From NCBI GenBank assembly GCA_006937955.1, contig SSNP01000035.1, forward strand, positions 3,206,301 through 3,270,300: DNA of 64,000 nt, read 5' to 3'. Under the pieces are notes generated by a model, which was not told the origin of the DNA, made no database searches, and worked only from the letters and a program-made list of their open reading frames with translations. Below are positions 1 through 12,700 of this stretch, piece after piece. Within the stretch, counting starts at the first letter, position 1; every line of letters begins with the position of its first letter. This stretch comes from Pachypanchax playfairii (Eukaryota; Chordata; Actinopteri; Cyprinodontiformes; Aplocheilidae). The position numbers and the translations under genes were made by a program.

Positions 1-401
1 AACTAGAAGAATGGTGAAAATACCATGAGCTACTGAGGCTAATTTATTTCTGCTGTTATTTCTCACCCTGACCCAAAACACGGAGGACGTTTTGGGAGAT
101 ATTAATTCAACAGATCTGGATCTGTAAATGTTTTGATGGGAATCTTTCAGCTGTAGTTTGATCATGAATATATTTAATGAAATTTGACTGAAATGTGACA
201 TCTGACAGCCATGACGCATACACTTCCTTTTTTCTCAGATTCTTGTATTCATGCATTCATTTAAATATTTTCACTGACCTAGATCGTAAAAATAATGTTT
301 CCAAGGATCAGTCGTAATTATTCACCTCAAAGTAAACACAGTTTGAAAGGAGAGTAATGAGGCAGAACAAACAGATAACTGTGCTGCTGTTTGTTTCGAA
401 G
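1..401 (+). other. lipc intron 1 (3' part), no gene seen
   Basis: AT-rich non-coding sequence upstream of the first visible lipc coding exon. I see no exon, repeat or RNA gene in it. The lipc signal-peptide exon must lie before the window. Confidence 0.5.
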
Positions 402-1220
402 GCGTGTGGGATGCAGCTGAGTCTGGGGTCCTGAGGGTGAAACAGCCACATGTCAGCAGTTCAGTTTTCAGGCTGTTTTTAGGAGGTGAGGACACCTGCA
501 CGCTGGACCCTCTGCAGCTGCAAACTCTCACCTCCTGTGGCTTCAACAGCAGTAATCCCCTCATCATCATCACTCATGGGTGGTCGGTAAGGTCAACGCC
601 CGCTTTCTTTACACCTCGCTGAACACAAAACACAGAACAACAGCAGATGTTCAGAAGCATGGTGGAAACACTGATACATGATGGAAGACGGTTCTCTAAA
701 ACTGGATTTCTCAAACATTATTTTTCATTTTTAAGGCAAATTTCAATAAACATGTTCCTTCTTTTGTAAGATGGATCGTACACTGGAGAGCTGGGTGCTC
801 AGGTTAGCCAGAATTCTAAAGACAAACCTTGTTGATATTAATGTGGTGATCACCGACTGGCTGTCTCTGGCTCATCAGCACTATCCCGTCGCAGTGCAAA
901 GCACCCGCACTGTGGGAAAAGATATTGCTCACCTGCTGCAGACACTTCAGGTCTGAAAATGTAGTATTTTTCTTCAGGAAAACATCATTTTCAGTCATGC
1001 AATAAAATAATATTTGTTCCATGCTGAAAGCTCAACATATACCACTACAGGTATTTTAGTTGATACATTTTTCATATGTAATAAATCTTCTGCAGAAACG
1101 GTACCAGTATCCAGTTCGAAAGGCACATCTGATTGGCTACAGCCTGGGAGCTCACATCTCTGGATTTGCTGGAAGTTATCTGGGAGGTTCTGAGAAAATA
1201 GGGAGAATTACAGGTGAATG

Positions 1221-1260
<40 letters not shown>

Positions 1261-4223
1261 GATGTATAATAATCAGTTAAAAACACTTTTAGTATGTGCA
1301 ATGAGGAAAGGATAGTATTCTTAAAAAAATAACATACACATTGAAATAGATTTCTTTGACTGATTGTTTTTCTGGATTCTAAATCCACGCTCTGTGTCCA
1401 GGTCTTGATCCAGCAGGGCCCCTGTTTGAAGGAATGTCTCCCACAGACAGACTTTCTCCTGATGATGCAGAGTTTGTAGACGCCATTCACACCTTCACCC
1501 ACGAACGTTTGGGCCTCAGCGTGGGCATCAAGCAGGCTGTGGCACATTACGACTTCTACCCCAACGGTGGAGACTTTCAACCAGGATGCGACCTGCACAG
1601 CATCTATGAACACATAAGCGAGTATGGAATTTCAGGTATGAGAAGTAACACTGGTATAAATTACAGGACATGTTTGTGATAAATACAATGGAAGGAAATG
1701 ATTCTCTTTGTAAAATTAATTTTATTTTAATGTAGTTTTGTGAGTGGGTTAAGTAGCTGTAGACACATGTAAGTTTTCAACTTCTTACATTTTTGCATTG
1801 AGATTAAAAGTGGAGATTTGAATTATTGGAATTTAAAGAATCAATCAATATGGAAAAATATCTTAATATTCTGCAGATTACAGTGTGTTAACAATAGCCC
1901 ACATCGTGCTAAAAGAGGGTGATCATCTCCTTAACATGTTCTGTTTTCCCTCCTTGTGTTCTCTATCACAATATTTTTTTTGTCTTAATCCTTCTTGGTA
2001 ACTGAGAACACGGATTCAGAACACACCCTCATAAAACGCCTGTTTATCTGAAGCTTGTTGACGGTTTCTCTCTCTGAGTTAATGCTGATGCAGTTAAATC
2101 CCTCCTGTCCCACAGACGTGGCTCTGGGGAATTGTGGTACCTCTCAATTAAAACCAGATCTGCATGATATGACAGCGATAACCACATTAAAGCATCTGTT
2201 ATCATCAGGAGTTAATTAGTAACGTGAAGTGAGCAGAGCTGCTCCTGGGCTTCAACTCAGAGCAGTGATACACATGATGTGAGGATGTGACAGAGAGACG
2301 GTGGATAGAAGGAGGAAATGATCACAAATACGAGTCGGACGAGTCTGATCAAGTGACTTTATGATCATCTCATCATGAAACAAACCAGATAAAAAGTCAT
2401 TTGTTTCTGTCTTCATGCAGGTTTTGAACAGACAGTGAAATGTGCTCATGAGCGCTCCGTCCATCTGTTTATCGACTCTCTGCTGAACAAAGACAAGCAG
2501 AGCATGGCCTACACGTGCAGAGATAACAAGGCCTTCATCCGGGGGGTGTGCTTGGACTGTCGGAGGAACCGCTGCAACACACTAGGTTATGGCATCAAGA
2601 AGCTTCGCACAGGCAGAAGCAAGAAGCTCTACCTGAAAACACGATCCCGGATGCCTTTTAAACGTATGAACGCATACATCCTGTCACCTGATCGGACCTG
2701 AGATGTTGCATGTTGTTCAATAATGACTGTATCCAAAGAAAAGAGGGAAATAATCTGCAAAACTAGTACTGAGAACATGAGTCCGATATTTAACCAAAGA
2801 ATTACAGTTAGCTTTATTTATTTATTTAGCACTTTGAGACAGTAAGCTGACTGTTTGAAACATTGCTTTTCTATAAAAACCCTTTGAGCATATCGAACCT
2901 GTAAAAAGTTACTTGCAGGTTTAACTGACGAGGGATCTGTGTGTGTGTGTTGTGATAAAATCATAAAAGGTCTGTTTCATTCATATGTGCATATTTAGAT
3001 AAACAGAAAACATGTTGATCATCTGGTCTTTGTTTCGTCAGTCTATCATTACCAGTTCAGGATCCAGTTTATCAATCAGATTGAGAGGATCCAGCCTTCT
3101 CTCACCATCTCCCTGACTGGAACAAAGGAGGAGAGTGGAGACCTCACCATCCCCATGTGAGTACCGTATCACCCCCCTCCCTCCCCGCTGGGCTCACATC
3201 ACATCTAACACCGTGTTTGACACTTGCAATCTGCAGCTGGGCTCGCGGCTCTGCAGCAGAAAGTTAAAAGCAGCTGCATGAATGAAAACTCTAAAGGAGT
3301 CTGATGGAATGAGTCACACAAACAAAGCATTATTTTTAGACATGCATGTTAATATTAGAAACAGCCATTCTATTGTCCATCATGACGGACCACTTTAACT
3401 TTTTAATAAGAAGCAACTTGTTTTTAACGATTTCTTCCAAAACTCTCCAACAGAAACAATGGAATTTCAGGTAACAAGACCCTCACCTTTCTGATCACGC
3501 TGGACCGGGACCTGGGAGAACTGATGCTGCTCAAGTTAAGCTGGGAGGGATCAGATATGTGGGAGAATGTGTGGAACCGGGTGCAGACCATCTTTCCTTG
3601 GGGTGCTCAGGGGACAAAACCACAGCTGACTGTGGGAAAAATCAGCGTCAAAGCAGGAGAGACGCAGCAGAGGTACAGCTTGTTGTTACGAAGCACTTGA
3701 TGCCAATTTTCAATCACCTTTTTGATTTTAGAAAAAAACAGACAGAGTCCATCAAACATTTTAAATTACAGAAATCAGAGGGATCATTCTCTTCTACGTC
3801 GTGTCACATTCTAATCCACATTAGACAAACATGTTTCCATATTAGACATATTAACTGAAAGTTAAGATCTGATGATAATGTGTGAGTCCGGAGCTTGTGA
3901 CAAGAAATTCGACCTTTATTATTAGAATGACAGAATTAAGAAAAATCCCTGTCTGACCATCACAGATCTTCTATGGAGGATTTCCACACTCAAAGGATTT
4001 AAACTGTCTTTTTTATCAATTTATTTATTTCATTAGCCTAAAAAACTCTATTTGGTCACATCATGTAAATAATATTTTTTTTCCCCTTCTCTTTAGGACA
4101 TCGTTTTGCACCATGAAAAATGATGGACAACATGTTGAAATTGCTCAAGATAAAGAATTTGTGCGCTGCAAAGAAGACACGTCAAAACTACACAAAAGAA
4201 AACACAAATACAACCCCATATAA
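402..4223 (+). CDS. lipc: Hepatic triacylglycerol lipase, 5' partial (exon 2 to stop)
   Basis: Secreted lipase that hydrolyses triglycerides and phospholipids of plasma lipoproteins. Coding exons: 402-586, 771-950, 1096-1213, 1402-1635, 2421-2663, 3042-3156, 3454-3672, 4097-4223. About 472 codons are visible and phases join without a break; the signal-peptide exon is upstream of the window. Motifs in order: CGFNSS then THGWS (oxyanion region); GYSLGAH with the nucleophile Ser; GLDPAGP with the catalytic Asp; the short Cys-bounded lid between QPGC and KCAHERS, whose His completes the triad; then the C-terminal PLAT/lipoxygenase-like domain (YHYQF, KAGETQQR) and a basic tail KRKHKY, which fits heparin binding. 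The lid and basic tail resemble hepatic lipase rather than lipoprotein lipase. The start of the first listed exon (402) is the least certain boundary. It converges on adam10 downstream. Confidence 0.95.
1222..1260. repeat. (ATT)n microsatellite in lipc intron
   Basis: About 12 tandem ATT units start only a few bases after the GTGAAT donor of the GYSLG-encoding exon. Length polymorphism is expected. Confidence 0.9.
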
Positions 4224-4370
4224 TCAGATCTCTGATGGAAGGTCTGCAAATTCAGATCAAACATTCCCTCTTTGTGATGAAAGTCATGCAGATACATGAA
4301 TTATGAAACATCCGATAGCTACAAAAAAAAGATTGAAAACAATATGAACACCTGGTAAAACTATTTTAAT

Positions 4371-4376
4371 AATAAA
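4371..4376 (+). promoter_or_regulatory. lipc poly(A) signal
   Basis: Canonical AATAAA about 150 bases after the lipc stop codon, followed by T-rich sequence. It gives lipc a short 3' UTR. Confidence 0.65.
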
Positions 4377-6793
4377 GATGCACAGGATTTTGTGTTAAAA
4401 ATATTGTATGACTATGTTTTTCATAAAAAACTAATTTTGTATGTGTTATGTGTCATTTAAGATTCATGACTTTTTCCCCGACAGTGGATTTATGCAGCTG
4501 TTAATTTAAACGGCTGACAGATTATAAATCAAATATTAACCAAAAATGGAAACGAAATTATAAGTTCATTGATCAGGAAACAGATCACTCTAAAGAGGCT
4601 CATAATTTGGAAGCTGTTCTAGTGAAACAGAGACAACAGCGCCCTCATCTGGCTCAGTCTCACTGCTGCTCTGACCTGTTTTGATTATATTTTATTACAG
4701 TTAAGTATAAAACTTATTCACTGTGCTTGCTTATTAAAGAGAGACAGATTTTAAATGTTCCTTTATTCAGTTTTATTAATGTGGTTCAAGTAGTTCTAAA
4801 CAAGTTAAATATTTGCAAATTTTGTAAAAACTTTGAGCAGGATGAGAAACAGAACAACAAAGTAAATAAACAAATAACTGAAGACACTGTAAATAAAGAA
4901 GCTTTGAAATCTGACAGTAGTACGTTTTAACATTTTGGATTTTCTTACTGCTCAACATCAGTGCACATTTCTCAATGTCACATGCAACATGTGACAAATT
5001 TCCCAGAGTTTGAACCCAAAGCATTTAACCCACATCCCATACTGACAAAAAGGACAATAAAGCAAAAAAAGCTGACATACACATCAAAATAAAAGCTTTA
5101 TAATTATGAAAAAAGACTTGCAGCACCAAAGGACAGACAAAAATCAGCAATAAAAAACTGAGAATTCAAAGATTTGTTTGCTTAAATTTCAATTTCAGCA
5201 CACAAATTAGATCTTGTTATAAAAACACACAAAAATCCCATTTAATGTGCCTGTTTGGGAGAATACATTAAAGGCATTTTACTGTGAAGAGGTCTGCTTG
5301 TTTACTGTTGAGTTCTGTGATGTTCTGCATAGACAAAGATCAACAACGTGCAAAAAAGTGTTGAGTTGCATCAGTGCTTCATACAGATTTGATGTCTGAA
5401 CAACACTTTTTGAACTTTAAAACTGCAAAAATAAACCAGCTAATATAGAGTATATAATCATACACTACCAAGTTATTTCCATTCTTTGAATTTTAGCAAT
5501 AAATAAAGGGCAATAAAGGTGCCCAAACGAATGCAAACTCATGCACAGTTTCTGCCGTGATCATCAACACTAGAAGACTCACGTTGCTCTCTGTAGGCAC
5601 ATTTAAAAGTTAGAACACAAACAAACAAGATGTTAAAATGGAACAATGTGACCTGAAGAAAACCCCAAACCCTCAAGAAAAACAACACCAGTAGAAAACA
5701 TTAAATGATTGTTCTCTCACAAAACATCTGTTAACAGCAGCAGCAAAGCAACAACTTTTTTCCCAAAAGTGATTCGGTTCCAACATACAAACAATATTTT
5801 ATACGGCAACTAAATTTAATAAAATCAAATCTGACAATCTTTAACAGGCAGCAGAGGCAGAGAGCATCATAGTGGATAAAAGTGGTTTCATTTGGCTTTT
5901 TCTTTAACAGCTGATAAGAACAAAATGCAGATGGATTCAAACCCGACAACCACAAACGTGTCAGTTTCCAGCTTTTATAGAATCTCCACATTTATTTCAG
6001 TCCTGTCTTCTAGTCCTGTACGTAAATGCAAATGCAAAACTACATCTCAATAGATCCATAGTTTAAATTCTGTCTATATGTGCATGTTCTATAAAGTCGT
6101 GTGTTAACAATCTTTAACAACCCATCTGCATCCAGCCAGGAAGGACGTCACCCTGAATCATGCATCAAGCCCTTTTTATACATGTCTGCTATTGTTTGGT
6201 TGATCCAGAGAAAATCAATTAGAACAAAAATGATTTTAATCATTTAGAAATCAAATTTATTTAAAAGAAAATGCTGCATCTATTGTTTCTGTCAGGTGAT
6301 TTCCAAATTTAAAGGGATTCAATTAGAAAAACATTTTCTTTCAGCACTTGATGTTTTTTAACTCGGGACCTGCAGTTTGTGCAGCTGTGCTGATGATGGC
6401 AGCATTTTAAACAAGAAAAAAAAAACTTTCACAATAAAAGCAACAACAATAGACCATCACCTCTCAGATCCATTCTGCTTAAAACAAGAAATCATTAAAA
6501 GTAAAAAGATTAAGACCACAAAACAGACAGGTGAATTTCTTCCTCTGTCTCTCCTTGGAAAACTATTTATTTCCTATAAAATCTGTGTGAACCACTTTAA
6601 ATCCAGCTCTTTGAACACAGATGATGAGTGACCATCAGCCCCTCCCCATCAAACATAAACCTTTGGACATTGTCCATTAGACCAGTTTCAGTTCAATGTT
6701 CTTTGACATGGTATTGTTGGTAAAAGTAGTTCTTTGGAGTGAAGTGCTCCTGTTGTAGGCACTAAAGAGCAAGGCAACGAGCGGAGCAGCGTC
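4377..6793 (-). other. lipc-adam10 convergent interval, mostly adam10 3' UTR
   Basis: No coding exon or repeat family was recognised. The sequence is AT-rich and lies directly after the adam10 stop on the minus strand, so most of it is probably adam10 3' UTR. Minus-strand AATAAA motifs (TTTATT on the plus strand) at 4762-4767 and 4772-4777 are the most distal candidate signals. Several others lie closer to the stop, so alternative polyadenylation is possible. Confidence 0.5.
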
Positions 6794-9700
6794 TCAGCGT
6801 CTCATCTGTGCCATTTGGTACTGCTCTCTGTGCTGAAGTTGACCCTGTGCTTGTTGGCGTGCGCGTGGAGGTCGACTCCTTTTCAATGTACCTGCAGGAG
6901 TTTTACACATTAGTGCATGACCGTTTGAAAAGTTTCAATAGTGGCTTTATTTGAACAGTGACAGACAATATTTCTAACCCTACCCTCTTCAATTCCAAAA
7001 AAATGCATTAAAAAAAAGTAGAAAATTATTTTGCATTTACGTCAAGGAAAAAAGTATTTGAAAGCTTTGCAAAATGGTCTTTATTTAGTACTTGGTGGTT
7101 ATCACAGAGGTCAGATATTTCTTGTAGTTGGTCACAAGGTTTGCACACACTCCAAGTAATTAATGTTTCATGGCTGATGTTTGGCAACTCGAACCTTCAG
7201 CTCCCTCCACACTTTCTCCTATGAGATTCAGGTGGAATAACCACCCATGACCCATTTTCAATGCAGTGGCTGAGGGAAGAGGTACATGGCCCCATCCATC
7301 CCATCTTTGATGCGTTGCGTAACACAGCAGGTTAAGTTGATGCTAAAGAGCTCGATTTGACAACAACACTTTCACCCAGTGCTCCTCTGAATCACTCAGA
7401 TGTTTAGTGGTAATCTCCAAACGGACCTGTACATGTGTTTTCTTAAGGAAGGCCTTGTGGGCACTGCAGGATTTTAGTCTTTCACAGCGTAGTATGTTAC
7501 CAACTGTTTCCTTGGTGACTATGGTCCCAGCTGCCCTGAGATCAGTGACACGTTCATCTCGATTAGTTTTGGGCAGATTTAACATTGAAACTCCATGAGG
7601 TGAGATCATGAGTGGAGCTCCAGACCAAGAATGATTGACAGGTATTTATTCCATCTGCTTCTGCATCTCCATCTGGTCTTATAACCCATTCCAACCTTGT
7701 GTAGGTCCCCAATCGTGTCCCTGATATCCTTGGAAAACTCTTTGTTCTTGGCCATAGTGCAGAGTTTGGAATAGATTGATTGCCTGTGAAGACAGGTGTC
7801 ATTTATACAGGTAATGAGTAGGGAGGGATCCCAAAGTCAGCTCATTACCTGTATAAGACACCTGGGACACAGATCTTGCTGATTGATAGAGGATCAAATA
7901 CTTATTTCCTTCATTAAAATGCAAATTAATTTAAAACTTTTTTAAATGCTCCCCCCCTCCGTCTCTTATGATCAAATAAACCTACTGCAGATTTACAACA
8001 TCAGCAGTTCAAATCATTTTTTCCCTGATTGTATATTCAGTTTTGTACCTGGAAGTGGTTTTGGTTCAGGAAGTCTGGGGTTGCTACTGGGAGTGTGGAC
8101 ACTGCACACCTTGATGAAGCCCGCCATTAACATTATAAGAGCGATGCCCATCAGCAGCACTGCCCACCAATGAGCCTGAAAAGCAGAGTTGGATTAAGGC
8201 TCCTTTAATCATATCAGAAAGTTGTTGTATACATGTGTCATGGTCTTGTGTGAAAACGCTCACCATAATCCACTCTGAGATATTCTCATACAGTTCTGGA
8301 TTGAAGATAGCTTTCTTTAGCCTTGCCAAAGGCCCATCAGCGTCCACCAGGCGACACCTCTTGAAGACATCACAGTAGCCCTTAAACTCGTTGCAGGGTG
8401 ACCCCGGCTGAAGAGTTACAGCCGTCCTATTAAAGAATTTGGACCATTTCTCTGAGCTGGTGCTGCTGCAGCTGCTTGGGTTTGCTAGAAGTAAAATGTG
8501 AGAGTTTTTAGAAAAGTAACTGAGTAACAGCAACTTTTTCTTTTTTAGAAAAGCTACCTGATCTATAATATTTTTAAAACAAGCAGGGGCTTTTTCAGAA
8601 GAAAATTGTTAAGAAGTGTTTTCTTAGAAGTTCTGACGTGCAATTTTTATGTGATTTTACTATTTCATATCAATCAATATTACATTTCCCACAACTTTCC
8701 CAGATAAACCCGGATGCACATATTTCCAGTAATAAAGTCTCAAATATGCATATTTATGAAAAATTGCCGCACAATTTTCAAGAAGTACCAGAAGTGATGA
8801 AACGCAGGAACATGAGATGAAACACAGTCATTACAATATGGCACAAATCATGTTAGGAAAAAAAAAGGATAATCAGATCAAGTGAAACACGTATAAACGT
8901 CAGAGAAAAATTAATTTACTTAAAAAATATGGCAGCCAGCTGCTGTCATGGAGCATCAGTCAGCAGCCAGCTGCTGTCATTGTAAATGATCATGACTGTA
9001 AAAAATGGAAACATCTTTTTTGTGTAGATCATACATTTTATCCTTAATTTAGTTCAGAAAATATACAAACACCACACAAAAGGCCAGAAACATCTGCCCC
9101 TTCTCAATATCTTATTTATTTACTTTAGGATTACTACAAGGTTTCTGATAGATTATTAGACTGTTACTCACTTTTCTCCATGCAGCAAACGTGACACAGC
9201 TCAGCTCCCTCATCCTTGTTGTTTTCACTGGCACAGGTACAAACTTCCAGATTATATTTTTCACAGATAGAACCAGAGCAGGCCTATTCAAAACATTAAG
9301 GCAACACAAAAGAAAAGAAATTATTTCTTGCTCGGAAATAAAAACTTCTGCAATCATACAGAGGGTTATAAACATTAACATACTCCACTGAGGCAAACTT
9401 GTGTTGCTGAATTGCAGGTGGTGAGGTCCGGCTTTGGTTTGGGGGTTGGACACTGATAGGTGACTCCATTGCAAAAGCCTTCCTCAGCACATTCTGACGC
9501 ATCACTGCATTTGATTGTTGTGCCCTTGAAAGTACATTCATTTGTGCAACATGGACCTTTGCTGGGGCTGAGATACAAGAAACACACAAAAGTAATTATA
9601 AGTATGTATGATAATGTGTTTAAACGTTGTCAATGGGAAAGAAACCTGACCTGCAAAGTTTGCCTGGTTTAAGTTGGCACTTTTTGCCCTCCTCTTGATT

Positions 9701-12700
9701 GGCGTCATAGCAGCAGGAATCTTTACACTCATCGCTGTAGCCGCAGTCACATTGTTCTCCCTCTTCTACAAGTCCATTACCACAGATAGGCTGACCAGAC
9801 TCTGTACACACACACACACACACACGCACACGCACACACATCAGAGTAAAAAAAAAAAACAATCTCTCTGAAACTCATTCAAAAAGTCTGTAAATATGTA
9901 ACTTAAAGAGCGTTTACCAACAAAACAGTCTCCTCTCTTCTTTAGCAGAACAGCACTGATGTTGCGAATGCTGCAGATAGAGAACTTGTTGTTGTTGGTT
10001 TTATCTCCTGATGTGGCTCTGGCATACATGATGTAGTTTCCACGTTCCTTTTGGTCGCGCTGGTCCGACTCTCCGGGGGTACATTCACTGCCAGAGTCAT
10101 GCTGTAAAACAGAACCAGGAAAAGTGTGTGTAGATCCTGTGATGTAGCTTTGTTGGAGTAAAAACATCATAGTACTCACAGGTGAACCGAAGTTGTGTCC
10201 AACTTCATGTGCAAAGGTGATATGAGACACCTTAGGAGGGACGTGTGCAGCATAGTTCTTCACAGTGATGATCCCAGTGTTGAGAGATTTCCTCCTTCCA
10301 TCAGAATACAGTTTGTTTTTCTCACAAATGCCACCAGAGCTTCCTGTAGCAAAGTTAAAACATGCATGAGGTTAATAAGCATCCCTAAATTGCCCCTAAG
10401 TGTGAGTGAGTGTGTATGTGAATGCTTGTCTCTCTCAATGCGGCCCTGTGAGGAACTTTCTAGGTGTAACCCTGCCTATCACACAATGACAGCTAGAGAT
10501 AGACACCAGCTCTCTCTGAACAGGGACAAACATGTACAGGAAATGACTGAGTGACTGTTGCCAGAGTAATCCTGCCCGGATGACTATAACAACACACCAT
10601 CAATATGGTAAAACTAACCCATCTCACTAAACCACCTCTCTCCCTGATCAACACCTTGTTTGACACAAAGCATTTCAAATTTGACTGACAAGTTTAGTCT
10701 GTGCAAAAACACATTCTTATTGAAAATCTGTTTCTTTTTCGTAGGTTTGTTGCTTACAAAGGCCTTCTGTTCTTTTATGTAGAGAAACCATCAAAGGATG
10801 CTATAAAAGTTAGACATCCTACAATTTAGATCACATATATATATGATAGGGGTTTTACACAGAGGACTGAAGTGAGAGACAAATGTGGAAACTCGTGTCA
10901 GATGATCTGGTGGTCCAGAACAGACTGCATTCAAAATGTGGTNNNNNNNNNNNNNNNNNNNNNNNNNNNNNNNNNNNNNNNNNNNNNNNNNNNTCAGACA
11001 ATCCCTGAAATTGATCAGAGCAATTGGATCGGAGTAGACCTTAAATCATAAGGACGTTCAAAGTAAATTTTTTTCTGTAGAATAAAATTCCAATAAACCC
11101 AGATGTAAGTTTTAATGCTTGAATTTCAGGCAGAAAAAAAAATGCCAAGAGGAATGTGACACCCCTTTTAAACTACCAAAAACTCGTGTCAGTGTAATAC
11201 TGCGATCATGTGTTCCAGGGTCAACTCTATGTTGTTTCAGCCTCAAGCATTTTTTGAACGAGAACACTGCTACAAACAATAGTGAACATTATCATCTCTG
11301 TGTTGTTAATCAGCATTTTAGATATCTTTTTTTAAAGAACAATGTTTTTTAACCATTTTAAAGTGTGTGTCTGTGTGTGTGTGTCTATGTCATTGACCTG
11401 AAGGAGCCCCAACCCAGGCCAAACCAAGAACACCATCATCAAAGTCCCTGTCAGTGAAGACGTAGGCCAGGCAGTAGTCGTCATGGTTCTGTTCAGAATT
11501 CAGCTCCAAAAACTTCTCCACACCAATATTGGGAAAGCGGAATGGATTACTCTTGTCCGTTACATCAGCTGTGGTATTAATCTGAATGAAAGAAAATATA
11601 AAGGGAAAAAGGTTTTAAAAGTTTCACAACATTTACAGTCCTTTTAGGGTATAAATTAATTAATTTGCTTCAAGTTGGTAGTTCTGAACAGGTGAGCTGT
11701 GATTCCATTTAATCTCTGTACTTACTCTGATCCTTTTAACCATGAAGCTGATGTTTCGTATGCCCATAAAGTCTGTGCCCTGGTAAATGGAGTTGATGGC
11801 CTTCACGTGACTAGAAATCTAGAGAATTTTTTAATGATAAGAAGCATGTTAAGTATGCACTTATTACATTCTGAAGTTATAAGAATAGTAGCTAATAAAT
11901 TGTAATAACTTCAGTGTTATTTTTGTTCTCTTGCATTAAAAATCATGAGCTCCTCTCAAACATACATCCACAAAAGTTGGACTTTGTGAGAGAAACTTCT
12001 GGAATTCTGCCACATTTGTGACAACAATAAAACTCCTTCAACAATCTCTGGAGCTGAGAAATAAAAAAAAATACAAGATAGTCCTAAAAGTAGTGAAATG
12101 GTTGAAAAACAAAGGTTAAGGCCTCTGTAGTTCTTAATCTCTGAGTTTTGTGATCTAAATCCATCTGCTAGCTGTAAAACAACACCTGAATTTCTGATCA
12201 AACAAATTAATAAACTAGTTACATAAATTGCTGAGGCAGACTGTCTGGACTCATCCTCAAAATATTTATAGATTCTTTAATGATTTTTATACTTTTGCAC
12301 TGTCAAATATGTGTCCAGCAACGATACAGATGTTCATCCATCATGTCACTGCTGACCCAGTGCCAGGAATGTTATTTATCTGATAGTCTGGCATGAGTTT
12401 GCTTTAACCTGATTCATGAGACACACGTGAGTAGAGCCTTAAATAATGAGTGCCACTGCTCTGTGAACTCATCTGCAGGAAAACACACTGGATTGGGTTC
12501 TCTGCACTTTGTGCAGCAGCCAAACACAGGGATCAACTCCAGCTGACACTTGATATCCCAGATGTTACAGATGTTACAGCTGTGCAATTCTAATGAGCAC
12601 CCCAGTGTTTGATATAATTATTTTCTGAACTAACAGTCTAAAGTAACATGAACCTATAAAACCTTTGTTTACCTGAGCAATGACAGCCTCTCTGCTACGA

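Noticed and set aside
1176..1613. 145-codon minus-strand frame across lipc exons 4-5
   Set aside because: Its poly-Ile part is the ATT microsatellite, and the rest is antisense to well-supported lipase exons.
7407..7802. Open frames as host genes in adam10 last intron
   Set aside because: They belong to a decayed Tc1 transposase recognised by MAKNKEFSKDIRDT and terminal motifs.
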